Notes: generated by a model from the letters alone, not told the origin. 64,000 bases of DNA from Octadecabacter sp. B2R22 (GCF_018861045.1 NZ_JAHKQJ010000007.1:520306-584305); one strand, 5' to 3'. Counted from the stretch's first letter, positions 27,750 through 36,795 are shown. Program-made: numbers and translations.

Positions 27750-28954
27750 AACGGGTTGTCATTACGGGGTCTGGCACGATCAACGCGCTCGGCCATGACG
27801 TGCCATCAACCCTGAAGGCCATGGCCGAAGGGCATTGTGGGATTGGCCCGCTGGATATCCGCGATGTGGACCGTCTTGCGGTCAAGATTGGAGGGCAAGT
27901 CACCGGATATGATGAGCACAGTCATTTTAACCGTCAGCAGATCAGCCTTTATGATCGTTTTACGCAGTTCACTTTGTTGGCTGCCGAGCAAGCCATTCTG
28001 GAGGCCGGGCTGACGTTTTCGGGCGCTTTGGCGGATCGTTCTGGTGTCATTCTGGGCACGTCTGGCGGCGGGCTGAACACACAGGACGAAAACTACCGCG
28101 CCGTCTATGAAGAGGGCAAAAACCGTGTGCACCCGTTCATCGTACCCAAGCTGATGAACAACGCAGCCGCCAGCCATGTTTCGATGCAATACAACCTGCG
28201 CGGCCCGTCGTTTACGGTGGCCACGGCCTGTGCGTCCTCCAACCACGCTATGGGGCAGGCCTTTGCGATGATCCGCAGCGGGATGGCAGATGTGATGGTG
28301 ACGGGTGGTTCTGAAAGCATGCTGTGTTTTGGCGGCGTAAAGGCTTGGGAAGGCCTGCGCGTGATGTCAAAAGATGCCTGTCGTCCGTTTTCCGCCACCC
28401 GCAACGGGATGGTGCAAGGCGAAGGCGCGGGTGTGTTTGTGTTCGAAGAACGCGATCACGCCATGAAACGGGGCGCCACCATCATCGCCGAGGTTGCAGG
28501 CTTTGCCATGTCATCGGACGCGTCCGATATCGTTACCCCAAGCAAACAAGGTGCCGCGCGTGCGATTGCGGGAGCTTTAAAGGATGCACAGCTGAACAAA
28601 GGGGACGTTGGCTATATCAACGCCCATGGCACGGGGACGGCTGCCAACGACAAGACCGAATGTGCCGCAGTGGCGGATGTGTTCGGGGCGCATGCGGACA
28701 ATCTGATGATGTCATCCACCAAGTCGATGCATGGTCACTTGATCGGCGGAACGGGGGCTGTCGAACTTCTCGCGTGTATTATGGCCGTGCGTGATGGCGT
28801 TATTGCGCCCACCATCGGTTTTGAAGAACCGGACCCTGAATGCGCGATGGATGTTGTCCCCAACGAAGCCCGAAACGTCAAAGTGGACGCGGTGCTGTCG
28901 AATGCATTCGCCTTTGGTGGCTTGAACGCCGTGATCGCATTGAAATCAGCCTAA
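27746..28954 (+). CDS. beta-ketoacyl-ACP synthase (FabF-like)
   Basis: A 402-aa condensing enzyme that extends acyl-ACP with malonyl-ACP. The catalytic Cys-His-His triad is complete: TACASSNHAMG, NAHGTGTAANDKTE and MHGHLIGGTGAVE. The C-terminal NAFAFGGLNAV is standard. It overlaps the ACP gene by four bases, so the two proteins are made together. Position after lpxD suggests a dedicated chain-elongation step for lipid A or another envelope lipid; housekeeping fabF would normally sit with fabD/fabG/acpP, which are not here. Confidence 0.9.
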   Translation: MKRVVITGSGTINALGHDVPSTLKAMAEGHCGIGPLDIRDVDRLAVKIGGQVTGYDEHSHFNRQQISLYDRFTQFTLLAAEQAILEAGLTFSGALADRSGVILGTSGGGLNTQDENYRAVYEEGKNRVHPFIVPKLMNNAAASHVSMQYNLRGPSFTVATACASSNHAMGQAFAMIRSGMADVMVTGGSESMLCFGGVKAWEGLRVMSKDACRPFSATRNGMVQGEGAGVFVFEERDHAMKRGATIIAEVAGFAMSSDASDIVTPSKQGAARAIAGALKDAQLNKGDVGYINAHGTGTAANDKTECAAVADVFGAHADNLMMSSTKSMHGHLIGGTGAVELLACIMAVRDGVIAPTIGFEEPDPECAMDVVPNEARNVKVDAVLSNAFAFGGLNAVIALKSA

Positions 28955-28961
28955 GAACGCA

Positions 28962-28990
28962 AAACGCCGCCCCCTTCAAGAGCGGCGTTT
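28962..28990. terminator. bidirectional terminator between ketosynthase and ialB
   Basis: AAACGCCGC (28962-28970) and GCGGCGTTT (28982-28990) make a perfect 9-bp stem with an 11-base loop. It serves the ketosynthase on the plus strand and the IalB gene on the minus strand, where the T-run TTTT follows. Confidence 0.85.
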
Positions 28991-29008
28991 CAGTAGAATT
29001 GGCCCGTT

Positions 29009-29650
29009 TTATTGGGCAGAAACTGCGTTATACGCAGCTGTGAATCCAGCCAGAGACATTGTCACAGTTACCGTTTGATCCGGTGCTGCTGCTGGTGCCA
29101 TGGTCATCGTTGCAGACGCGCCGCGGCGGAACAGGGCGATGTCTTGTTCTGTCAGGCCAAGGCGCGTGACACAGCCACCAACGTTACAGAAGTTGAACTG
29201 GAAGCGGCGTGCCGTGCCGCCGTCAACACGCATGGTCAACTGTTCGGTCAACAAAGTTTCCAGTGGCACAACGATTGTCGCACCGGCAACCGCTTGGCCG
29301 CTGTTTGGCAAAGACACAATCGCGACCTCAGCAACAGAGTTGCCGTCAGCGTCGTTTAGCAATTGATACATCTGACACGGGTCTTCGCCTTCTTCGACTT
29401 TCAGGCAGCGCAGGGCCCAGTCACCGTGCACCTCTTTGAGGTACTGCTGACCGACCTGTGGTTCTTGTGGTTCTGGCGCGATTGGATCGCCGTTCTCATC
29501 CACTTCTTCACCCATATTGAAAACGCTGTCCGGTTGTTCTTCTGTGGCAGCTTCTTCAGTCGCTTCTTGTGCCAAAGTTGGCTGTGCCAAAAGGCAGGCA
29601 AGAGCTGCGGCAGATAGGGCGTGAGAAAGGGACGTGTTCAAGAATGTCAT
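29009..29650 (-). CDS. IalB family (invasion associated locus B) exported protein
   Basis: A 213-aa protein starting at the ATG at 29650 (MTFLNTSLSHALSAAALACL), with a Sec signal peptide ending near QPTLAQ. A Glu-rich linker (EATEEAATEEQPD) is followed by the IalB domain: GDWALRCLKVEEGEDPCQMYQ, then the paired cysteines in NFCNVGGCVTRLG, probably a disulfide. IalB homologues are common in free-living Rhodobacterales, so the name does not imply pathogenicity. Function in the periplasm is unknown. GGAAAGATCT precedes the start. Confidence 0.88.
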   Translation of the reverse strand: MTFLNTSLSHALSAAALACLLAQPTLAQEATEEAATEEQPDSVFNMGEEVDENGDPIAPEPQEPQVGQQYLKEVHGDWALRCLKVEEGEDPCQMYQLLNDADGNSVAEVAIVSLPNSGQAVAGATIVVPLETLLTEQLTMRVDGGTARRFQFNFCNVGGCVTRLGLTEQDIALFRRGASATMTMAPAAAPDQTVTVTMSLAGFTAAYNAVSAQ

Positions 29651-29801
29651 AGATCTTTCCAATACAAGTAAGTGCAAGGGTGTTGGTACTTGCGCGGGGT
29701 TTAGCATGGGTTGAATAGGCTGTCAGCGCAAAAGACACCTTCGGCAATGGGACGCTTACGGAACACGGGACATTGACGAAAGTACTGTTCCAAAATAGAA
29801 A

Positions 29802-29821
29802 AAGGGCCCCCAGAGGCCCTT
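29802..29821 (-). terminator. minus-strand intrinsic terminator without an obvious gene
   Basis: AAGGGCC / GGCCCTT with a 6-base loop; on the minus strand it is followed by TTTCTATTTT, giving GGCCCTTTTTC. No coding frame leads into it, so it may end a second non-coding transcript in this region. Confidence 0.55.
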
Positions 29822-29992
29822 CTTCGTCTTCTCCCTATCGGACTTGGCCGACTTATTGCGCAGACGCTACGAAACCATTTGGCACCCGTCAACTCCATCA
29901 TCTTCACGTTTTTGAGAAAAATGCCTTCGGATCTGTTTGATAATTAAGATTTAGGCCATTTCAGCGGCTTTCTTTGCCGCAAAGGCTGGACG

Positions 29993-30080
29993 AAAAAAAC
30001 CGCGCCTCAGAGAAAATCTGGGGGCGCGGCAAGTCTGACAGGGAGGAAGTCACGGGCCAACACGAGGACTCATGCGGCCC
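29993..30080 (-). ncRNA. candidate small RNA with three hairpins
   Basis: Read on the minus strand from about 30080. Hairpin 1 pairs GGGCC (30076-30080) with GGCCC (30054-30058) and inside it CATGA with TCGTG. Hairpin 2 pairs TGAC with GTCA and exposes the loop TTCCTCCCT, which is complementary to Shine-Dalgarno sequences. Hairpin 3 is CCGCGCC / GGCGCGG (30000-30029) followed by seven T residues, a textbook intrinsic terminator. A TATATT -10-like hexamer (30086-30091) sits 5-6 bases upstream of hairpin 1; the -35 is weak. A loop of this kind is known from alphaproteobacterial sRNAs of the CcsR/alpha-r15 type. Not matched to any named family. Confidence 0.6.
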
Positions 30081-30171
30081 GTACGAATATACTGGCCCAT
30101 AAAGGTTAAGAATGTATTTTAGCTGGTGAATGAAACGACGGCTCCAGGTGGGTCGAGGCAGGGAACAAAAA

Positions 30172-31710
30172 ATGAGCAACGGAATTTTCGTAGGTGGCGG
30201 CGGCGATGGATACGGCACAGCGCAGGAATTGCAGTATCAATACGCAAACCGCCACGGGTTGATCGCTGGGGCGACAGGTACCGGCAAAACAGTGACGTTG
30301 CAGATCCTTGCCGAAGGGTTCTCGGCTGCGGGCGTGCCTGTATTCCTGTCTGATGTAAAAGGCGACCTGTCCGGATTGGCAAAATCCGGCACAGCGGACA
30401 TCAAGCTGCACGAACCCTTTATGAAACGCGCCGAGACGATCGGCCTTGATTTACAGTACGATGCTTTTCCGGTTACGTTCTGGGACTTGCTGGGCCAGCA
30501 GGGTCACCCGATCCGCACCACAGTTGCCGAAATGGGCCCGCTGTTGTTGTCTAGCCTGATGGGATTGAGCGAAGCGCAAGAAGGCGTGCTGAATGTCGCC
30601 TTCCGCGTCGCGGACGAAGACGGCCTGCCGCTGCTTGATCTGGAAGACCTGCAAGCCTTGCTCGTTTGGGTCGGTCAGAACGCCAAAGACCTGTCATTGC
30701 GGTACGGCAATGTGGCGTCGTCATCCGTGGGCGCGATCCAACGGCAATTGCTGGTTCTGGAAAACCAAGGTGGCGCAGAGCTGTTCGGTGAACCGGCGTT
30801 GGACCTCCATGACATGATGCACACCGAAGCCGACGGGCGCGGGCGCATCAATATTCTTGCCTCTGACAAGCTTATGGCGTCACCCAAGCTCTATGCGACG
30901 TTCCTGTTGTGGCTGCTGTCTGAACTGTTTGAAGAACTGCCAGAGGTCGGCAACCCAGACAAACCCAAGCTGGTCTTCTTCTTTGACGAAGCGCATTTGT
31001 TGTTTGACGACGCGCCCAAGGCACTGGTTGATAAGGTCGAACAGGTCGCGCGTTTGATCCGCTCCAAAGGCGTAGGCGTCTATTTCATTACGCAGAACCC
31101 AGCAGACGTTCCCGAAGACGTTCTGGGTCAGCTCGGCAACCGCGTGCAGCATGCGCTGCGCGCGTTCACTGCCAAGGACCAGAAAGAACTGAAACAGGCG
31201 GCCGACACGTATCGCCCGAACCCATTGTTCGACACCGCCGAAGCGATCCGCGAAGTCGGAACCGGCGAAGCCGTCACGTCTATGTTGATGGACAAAGGTG
31301 TGCCCGGCATTGTGGAACGCACCTTGATCCGTCCGCCATCTTCACAGCTTGGCCCGATCACCAAAGCAGAACGCGCCGAGGTCATGGCCGCATCTCCGAT
31401 GTCGGGCAAATACGACGAACGTTTGGACCGCAATTCAGCCGCTGAAATGCTGGCAAAACGGGCAGGTGACGCGGCTAAAGCGGCCGAAGACGCCGAGGCC
31501 GCAGAAGAAAAACTAGAAGCCGAAGAACGCGAGCACAAACAAGGCCGTCGCTATACGGGCAGTGACGGAGAACGCTCGACCAGCCGCCGTTCGTCCTCCA
31601 AGGACAGCTGGGGCGGTGCGATTGCCACCGTCGTTGCCAAGGAACTTAAGGGCACCACAGGTCGACGCATTGTGCGCGGTATCTTAGGTGGTTTGTTTAA
31701 GGGCCGCTGA
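30172..31710 (+). CDS. HerA-like ATPase, DUF853 family
   Basis: A 512-aa protein starting at the ATG at 30172 ([15 protein letters not shown]), with AGGGA 9 bases upstream. It belongs to the HerA/FtsK-like P-loop superfamily: Walker [11 protein letters not shown], Walker [16 protein letters not shown] and the downstream [31 protein letters not shown] region (cited in parts) typical of DUF853. The C-terminal 90 residues are charged and probably coiled-coil ([19 protein letters not shown]). The proteins are thought to be DNA translocases or helicases, but no clear function is known. No nuclease partner (NurA or a defence gene) is adjacent. Confidence 0.9.
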   Translation: MSNGIFVGGGGDGYGTAQELQYQYANRHGLIAGATGTGKTVTLQILAEGFSAAGVPVFLSDVKGDLSGLAKSGTADIKLHEPFMKRAETIGLDLQYDAFPVTFWDLLGQQGHPIRTTVAEMGPLLLSSLMGLSEAQEGVLNVAFRVADEDGLPLLDLEDLQALLVWVGQNAKDLSLRYGNVASSSVGAIQRQLLVLENQGGAELFGEPALDLHDMMHTEADGRGRINILASDKLMASPKLYATFLLWLLSELFEELPEVGNPDKPKLVFFFDEAHLLFDDAPKALVDKVEQVARLIRSKGVGVYFITQNPADVPEDVLGQLGNRVQHALRAFTAKDQKELKQAADTYRPNPLFDTAEAIREVGTGEAVTSMLMDKGVPGIVERTLIRPPSSQLGPITKAERAEVMAASPMSGKYDERLDRNSAAEMLAKRAGDAAKAAEDAEAAEEKLEAEEREHKQGRRYTGSDGERSTSRRSSSKDSWGGAIATVVAKELKGTTGRRIVRGILGGLFKGR

Positions 31711-31720
31711 TAGCGACGGG

Positions 31721-31990
31721 TCAGCCGCAGCACCCGCTTGTGCAGGTGCTGGCGGCTGGCTTTAGATCTTCGTCGATCAAGGGCAGGGCGCCTGTCAAAG
31801 CCAAAGGCGTGATGTGCAGCGCCTCGGCTAAGTTGGACAAAACCGGTTCGGGCACCGCGGCCCCCTTTGTTTCCAGCTTTGCAAGCTGACGTTCTGTCAG
31901 ACCCGACAGTTTCGCCAATTTCGGGCGTCCGATTTTACGCGCCTTGCGTACAGATTTCAGTCGGTCAGCAAGGATTGTCTCAGAGGTCAT
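31721..31990 (-). CDS. XRE family helix-turn-helix protein
   Basis: An 89-aa DNA-binding protein. The HTH reads KIGRPKLAKLSGLTERQLAKLE, then a short helical extension and a C-terminus rich in cysteine (STCTSGCCG). The last feature is unusual and could be a metal or redox site. It is tail to tail with the HerA-like gene and 37 bases downstream of the CorC-like gene on the same strand. No toxin partner is visible. Confidence 0.75.
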   Translation of the reverse strand: MTSETILADRLKSVRKARKIGRPKLAKLSGLTERQLAKLETKGAAVPEPVLSNLAEALHITPLALTGALPLIDEDLKPAASTCTSGCCG

Positions 31991-32027
31991 TTCAATTTGT
32001 CCTGTGCGGTCTTGGCGCGTTGCGTTG

Positions 32028-33317
32028 CTATAGCTCTGAAATCTTCAGCTCGGAAACGCGGTTCTCATCCTTGGCGATCACTTCAAAGCGGAAACCGTGA
32101 AAGCTGAACACTTGGCCGGCCATCGGAATCATCTGCGCCTCGTGGATCACCAGTCCAGCAACGGTATTGGCTTCGTCATCTGGCAAGTTCCAGTCGGTCG
32201 CGCGGTTCACGTCGCGGATCGTCATGGTGCCGTCCACCGTATAGCTGCCATCCTCGGCCGCGATGAGGTCGTTTTCCTCGTCAGTGTCGAACTCATCGGT
32301 GATTTCACCGACGATTTCTTCAAGGATGTCTTCCAGTGTGATCAAACCTTGCAGCGTGCCGTATTCATCGACGACCAGCGCAAAGTGGCGACGTCGCGCC
32401 AAGAACTGATGCATCTGGTCATCCAGCGTCGTGGTTTCCGGCACGAAGTAAGGTTTCATCGCGACCGTCAGAATATCAAATCCGGCCATTTCGTCTGGTT
32501 CGATCCGGCCATCGGCCAGCATCTTATGCATTGCGCGCAGCAGGTCTTTGGCATGCAAGACACCAACGATGTTTTCCGGCTCATCGCGATACAGCGGCAG
32601 GCGCGTGTGGTTGCTGTCTAGACAGAGCTTGAGGATTTCAGCAACGGGCAGGGCGGCGTCGATCATTTCGATATCTGTGCGGTGAAGCATGATTTCTTCA
32701 ACCGTGCGATCACCCAGATCAAGTGCACCCAAAATACGGTCGCGGTCTTCTTTTTCGACGACGCCTTCGGAATGGCCCAATTGCAAAGCGCCTGCGATCT
32801 CTTCACGCACGGCAAGGATATTGCTGTCAGGATCGGTCTGAACCCCGAACACCTGCAAAACGCCACGCACCAACATGCGGACCGCCGTCACCACAGGGGC
32901 AAAGATCGTCACGACCAACGAAATCGGACGCGCGGCCAGCGATGCGGCACGTTCAGGATTGGTGATGGCATAGGTCTTGGGCAGAACTTCGGCAAAGATC
33001 AGCACCAACAACGTCATGATGATCGTCGCAAAGGCCACGCCGTTTTCTCCGAACAGGCGCAAGAACATGGTCGTCGCCAGCGAGGTCGCAAGAATGTTGA
33101 CCAGATTGTTGCCCAGCAAAACCGACCCGATCAGCCGTTCTCGGTCCTCCGTGACATCAAACGCTTTCTCAGCGCCCTTATCGCCCTTATCGGCATTGGC
33201 ACGCAACTTGCCGCGTGAGGCGGCTGTCAGCGCGGTTTCGGACCCTGAAAAGAAACCCGAAAGCACAAGAAGAAACAGGATCGCACCAGCGGTGATCCAG
33301 AACGCAGCGTCAAGCAT
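32028..33317 (-). CDS. CNNM/CorC-like membrane protein (hemolysin C family)
   Basis: A 429-aa inner-membrane protein. The N-terminal DUF21/CNNM domain (to about residue 190) has the hydrophobic start ITAGAILFLLVLSGFFSGSETALTAASRGKL (cited in part: GFFSGSETALTAA is diagnostic). Two CBS domains follow (about 200-325), then a C-terminal CorC_HlyC domain ending at ISEL. The family is linked to magnesium or cobalt efflux, often regulated by nucleotides through CBS. It lies between the XRE gene and xerD on the minus strand. Confidence 0.92.
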   Translation of the reverse strand: MLDAAFWITAGAILFLLVLSGFFSGSETALTAASRGKLRANADKGDKGAEKAFDVTEDRERLIGSVLLGNNLVNILATSLATTMFLRLFGENGVAFATIIMTLLVLIFAEVLPKTYAITNPERAASLAARPISLVVTIFAPVVTAVRMLVRGVLQVFGVQTDPDSNILAVREEIAGALQLGHSEGVVEKEDRDRILGALDLGDRTVEEIMLHRTDIEMIDAALPVAEILKLCLDSNHTRLPLYRDEPENIVGVLHAKDLLRAMHKMLADGRIEPDEMAGFDILTVAMKPYFVPETTTLDDQMHQFLARRRHFALVVDEYGTLQGLITLEDILEEIVGEITDEFDTDEENDLIAAEDGSYTVDGTMTIRDVNRATDWNLPDDEANTVAGLVIHEAQMIPMAGQVFSFHGFRFEVIAKDENRVSELKISEL

Positions 33318-33377
33318 GGCAGTAAATCTTTATCATTGGAGTGTTATGGTGGCGCATGGGGGCACGTTCAAGGGGGG

Positions 33378-34304
33378 CTAGTCGTCTTGCGCCAAAGGAT
33401 GGTGATCCAGCACCAGTTCTTTCAGGCGTTCATCAAGAACATGAGTGTAGATTTCGGTCGTGGCGACATCCGCATGGCCCAGCAACGTCTGGATGGATCG
33501 CAAATCAGCACCGCCTGCCAATAGATGGGTCGCAAAGGCGTGGCGTAGCGTGTGCGGGGTAACCTTTGCAGGGGATACGCCACCCGCAACGGCAAGGTCC
33601 TTGATGAGATTGAAAAAGCTTTGCCGCGTGAGATGGCCCAGCTTACCGCGGGATGGGAACAGGTACTTTGATCGTGGTGCTCCGTCTTTCACGGCCGCGT
33701 CCTCGGCCTCATCGCGTGCGGTGAGCCACGTGGCGGTGGCCGTGCGGGCAGGTGGGGAAAGGGGCACCATGCGTTCCTTGTCGCCTTTGCCGCGTACCAA
33801 CAACATGCGCGGATCACCCCGTGCGGCGGCAACAGGCAGGGACACCAATTCGGTTACTCGCATGCCCGTCGCATACAGCAGTTCCATCAGGCAGATCGTG
33901 CGCAATGTGTCTTTGGGTGCGGCGCGTGCGGCGCCCAACAAGGCATCGACTTCTTCATGGCTTAGCGTCTTGGGCAGACGTTTGTCGCGCCCGGGGCCAC
34001 TGATCTGGATTGCAGGGTTGTCATCGCGCCAGCCTTCTTCAAAGGCGAACCGATAGATCTGCTTGATCGCGGACAGGCGTCGCGCCCGCGTGGATTTCGC
34101 AAGGCCTTGGTCATCACACCAGATCAAATAACGCTCAACGTCACCTTGCGTGACGTCGTTGAAATGCCCGTCCAACCAGTCAGAAAACGCGGTCAGGTCA
34201 CGGGCATAGGCCAATTGGGTGTTTGTAGCAGCGTCCAGCTCTGCGGCCTGTGCTTCAAGAAAGGCTTGGATCCAGTTGGCGTTCGGGCGTTCAGCCGCGC
34301 TCAT
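33378..34304 (-). CDS. xerD: tyrosine recombinase XerD
   Basis: Site-specific recombinase that resolves chromosome dimers at dif with XerC. The 308-aa protein has the N-terminal SAM-like core-binding domain and the catalytic domain with Arg in ATGMRVTELVSLP, Lys in RGKGDKERMVPL, HxxR in HTLRHAFATHLL, His in LLGHADVATT and the nucleophile Tyr in TEIYTHV. The neighbourhood with corC-like and aroK-aroB genes is the usual xerD context in alphaproteobacteria, so I prefer XerD to XerC. Its start overlaps the stop of the upstream secreted protein by four bases. Confidence 0.92.
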   Translation of the reverse strand: MSAAERPNANWIQAFLEAQAAELDAATNTQLAYARDLTAFSDWLDGHFNDVTQGDVERYLIWCDDQGLAKSTRARRLSAIKQIYRFAFEEGWRDDNPAIQISGPGRDKRLPKTLSHEEVDALLGAARAAPKDTLRTICLMELLYATGMRVTELVSLPVAAARGDPRMLLVRGKGDKERMVPLSPPARTATATWLTARDEAEDAAVKDGAPRSKYLFPSRGKLGHLTRQSFFNLIKDLAVAGGVSPAKVTPHTLRHAFATHLLAGGADLRSIQTLLGHADVATTEIYTHVLDERLKELVLDHHPLAQDD

Positions 34305-35863
34305 GGGAGCAACAGATATTGCAAAGAGATGCGTCGCGCGGCGTCTTCCAAACCAAGCGCGCGCAAGGTTGCGATCCCATCTTGAAAGGCCTGTGCATCG
34401 CCGTCGATCCCTTGTTGAAGGGTCGCAATGTTGCGCAAGATCGCTTCGCCGGTGCGGCCTTGGCTTGCCATTTCAACCAGAGTTGCATCCGGTTCTGCCT
34501 CAAAGGCTCCGCGCACCAAAGGATATTGTGTGCGCTCAGCGCCGACGTTTGAAAAATCACCGCCGCGTGCAATCGCGGCCAAGGATGGATCGGTGATGGC
34601 GAGGTCTTCGTTCAGGGCGGCTTCTTCGTAACGATCGGACAACAAGAGGAACTTAAACACCAATGGATCAGCCGGAACCGCGCCTGTGTCCAACATCAAA
34701 GGTGCGAAATATTGGGCCATTTGAACGGTGACGCCAACGGATTGGGCCTCGGTCCACAGGCGCGTCAGGGCGTCATTCATTGCGCCTTCATCTTCGCTCG
34801 TTAGCGCAGTGGTCAATTGATCAACGGCGCGCGCGCGTTCCCATACACCACCAGACGCGGCGGGTACACGGGCCGTATAAAGCCCCATCAACGCATTATT
34901 GGCGATGGCCCCAGATCGTGCCAACCTTTCGGCCGCCTCAAGCTGGGCTTTCCAACCGACATTGGCCCGCAAATCTGCATGAGAGAACGCACGGGGAAGC
35001 CCCTGCGTGCTCAGCGGTGAGCCGATGGCTTCAAACATTCTGAAGGTCAGCGGAGTGGTGTGGTCGGGCGGGGTGAGATCGGGCTCTTCTTCAAAAAGTT
35101 CAGGATCAAGGAACCGCGACAGCAACGCGCCAGTGTCCTCATCGATATCACCAAGCGCCATCCCTGTGTTCAATGTCAGGGCCGCCGCAGACCAATCACC
35201 AGATCGCGCCAGACAAAAAACACGGGCCGACGGTGTGGGGGCCACATCAGGGCGCGACTGCAATTCACGGCAAGCAGCGTCTTCCGTGCCCGTCAGCAAA
35301 GACACATCAAACCAACGGCGAAACAAGGCGGGCGTGTCTGGGCTGGCGGCTTCAAGCATCGCTTGTGCACGCTCCAACGCACCGAAATCCAACAATTTAT
35401 CGACACGTGCCAAAAAGAATGCGTCGTCGCCCGATCCCAGTCTTGGCGGGTTTGCTTGGCTCATGGAAAGGGTCATGATCAGGTCTTGCACCGCAGGGAG
35501 CGTATCAACCTGCTGTGCCATCAACAGGGCGGCGATGGTGTCAGGTGCGCTGTTTTCCCAGATGTCTACGGGGAGGCCCGTGATCTCAGGGGCCAAAATA
35601 CCCAAAGCACGAGGGGCAGGGCCGCCCAATGTCTGAACCGAAACATTCGGTGTGGTGGCGGATTGTGCGACCGGATCTTCATCGGCATCAGGGATCCGTG
35701 TCGCTTGCGTTCCCAAAACGGGGGCCGCAACCGCGACTTCGGGTTGTTCAACAGTTTCCGACAGCCAATCAATGGCCGACAAAGGCGTATTGTCGTCAGT
35801 TTGCGCCAGCACCGGAGCAGAACATATAATCAAAACACTCGTAAAAACTCCGAACCCACGCAT
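34301..35863 (-). CDS. conserved exported hypothetical protein
   Basis: A 520-aa protein starting at the ATG at 35863 (MRGFGVFTSVLIICSAPVLAQ), with a Sec signal peptide cut after about residue 21. The mature chain is alpha-helical and alanine-rich, with the look of a solenoid/TPR-like scaffold (repeated patterns such as ALERAQAMLEAASPDTPALF). No enzymatic motif is visible. The TGATG overlap with the 50-aa gene upstream and ATGA overlap with xerD downstream couple three genes. Similar large unknowns sit beside xerD in other Rhodobacteraceae. Confidence 0.8.
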   Translation of the reverse strand: MRGFGVFTSVLIICSAPVLAQTDDNTPLSAIDWLSETVEQPEVAVAAPVLGTQATRIPDADEDPVAQSATTPNVSVQTLGGPAPRALGILAPEITGLPVDIWENSAPDTIAALLMAQQVDTLPAVQDLIMTLSMSQANPPRLGSGDDAFFLARVDKLLDFGALERAQAMLEAASPDTPALFRRWFDVSLLTGTEDAACRELQSRPDVAPTPSARVFCLARSGDWSAAALTLNTGMALGDIDEDTGALLSRFLDPELFEEEPDLTPPDHTTPLTFRMFEAIGSPLSTQGLPRAFSHADLRANVGWKAQLEAAERLARSGAIANNALMGLYTARVPAASGGVWERARAVDQLTTALTSEDEGAMNDALTRLWTEAQSVGVTVQMAQYFAPLMLDTGAVPADPLVFKFLLLSDRYEEAALNEDLAITDPSLAAIARGGDFSNVGAERTQYPLVRGAFEAEPDATLVEMASQGRTGEAILRNIATLQQGIDGDAQAFQDGIATLRALGLEDAARRISLQYLLLP

Positions 35864-36015
35864 CACTCGCTCCCTAATGTCACCGGTATAACCACCTGTT
35901 CGATTGGGGCTGCAAAATCGTCGGGCATAAAGATCGGCCCGAGATAGGCAAAGCCGATGAAAGCGATTGCCGCTAGAATGCACAACACCAATAGAAGTTT
36001 TATCAATCGCCACAT
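35863..36015 (-). CDS. small single-pass membrane protein
   Basis: A 50-aa protein starting MWRLIKLLLVLCILAAIAF, one transmembrane helix (about residues 4-24), then a short acidic exported tail ending PVTLGSE. Its stop overlaps the start of the large exported gene by one base (TGATG). The coupling and the orderly N-in/C-out composition support a real gene. No function is known. Confidence 0.7.
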   Translation of the reverse strand: MWRLIKLLLVLCILAAIAFIGFAYLGPIFMPDDFAAPIEQVVIPVTLGSE

Positions 36016-36210
36016 GCTGCTCGGTCCACCCTTTTGCCCGTTTCTTTGCCCCAAATGCGCGGCCTTAGTTGCCGCTTGTCCTGAGGTTATATATGTCCTT
36101 TGCAGCAAGATCACGCCACCGCTTAGCATATTTTTTCAAACAGGCGGGGCTTGGCCGATACGATTTGGCGGTGAGCTTTGATAATAAGGCTCAAACTGGG
36201 GGATATACAG

Positions 36211-36795
36211 GTGACAGAAGGACCAGAAATCACAGTGGGCCCGAACCAGGACTTTGTCTTGCACCGCACGGTTGTGCTGGTCGGGATGATGGGATCAGGC
36301 AAGACGGCCATTGGTCGTGCCCTCGCGCAGCGTTTGAATGTGCCTTATATCGATTCTGATGCCGAAATTGAATCTGCCGCCAACGCTACGATTTCGGAAA
36401 TCTTTGAACGCTCCGGTGAGCCGTTCTTCAGGGATCGCGAGGCCGAAGTCATCTCCCGTTTGCTGGCGGCTCAGCCTTGCATCCTGTCCACGGGGGGTGG
36501 CGCCTATTTGGCAGAGCGCAATCGCTCCGAGATTTCGCAGCACGGTGTTGCTGTGCTGCTTGATGCGGACCTAGATCTTCTCTGGGAAAGGGTTCGCCAT
36601 AAGGATACGCGCCCCTTGCTGCGCACGTCTAACCCGCGCAAAACCTTGGGCGAAATCTATCAGACGCGCGCTCCGATCTATGCAAAAGCCGAGTTACAGG
36701 TCCAAACCAAACCCGAATACTCAATCGAACAAACAACCGACGTCGTGATGGACATCCTTGCCACGCGCCCTGACATTCTGGAGCCCGCCCCATGA
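36211..36795 (+). CDS. aroK: shikimate kinase
   Basis: Phosphorylates shikimate with ATP in aromatic amino acid synthesis. I choose the GTG at 36211, preceded by GGGGGATATACA as ribosome binding site; total 194 aa. Walker A is VGMMGSGKTAIG. The shikimate-binding DSDAEIE, FRDREAEV and STGGGAYL motifs are present, as is the lid RTSNPRKTL. A short N-terminal extension before the kinase core is usual in alphaproteobacteria. It overlaps aroB by four bases. Confidence 0.93.
   Translation: MTEGPEITVGPNQDFVLHRTVVLVGMMGSGKTAIGRALAQRLNVPYIDSDAEIESAANATISEIFERSGEPFFRDREAEVISRLLAAQPCILSTGGGAYLAERNRSEISQHGVAVLLDADLDLLWERVRHKDTRPLLRTSNPRKTLGEIYQTRAPIYAKAELQVQTKPEYSIEQTTDVVMDILATRPDILEPAP

Larger units (their letters stand above)
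29651..30171. other. intergenic region with RNA signals
   Basis: 521 bases with no credible protein gene. It holds two minus-strand intrinsic terminators (29802-29821 and 30000-30029) and a candidate small RNA at 29993-30080. Short frames across it have biased, low-complexity translations and are not convincing. Confidence 0.6.

Noticed and set aside
29651-30171. Transfer-messenger RNA in the ialB-HerA spacer
   Set aside because: No tag-like reading frame ending in AA/VAA, and no tRNA-like acceptor with CCA; the structure fits a short sRNA better.
30172-31710. HerA-like ATPase as part of an anti-phage system
   Set aside because: No nuclease, SIR2 or other defence partner next to it, and DUF853 proteins are widespread as single genes.
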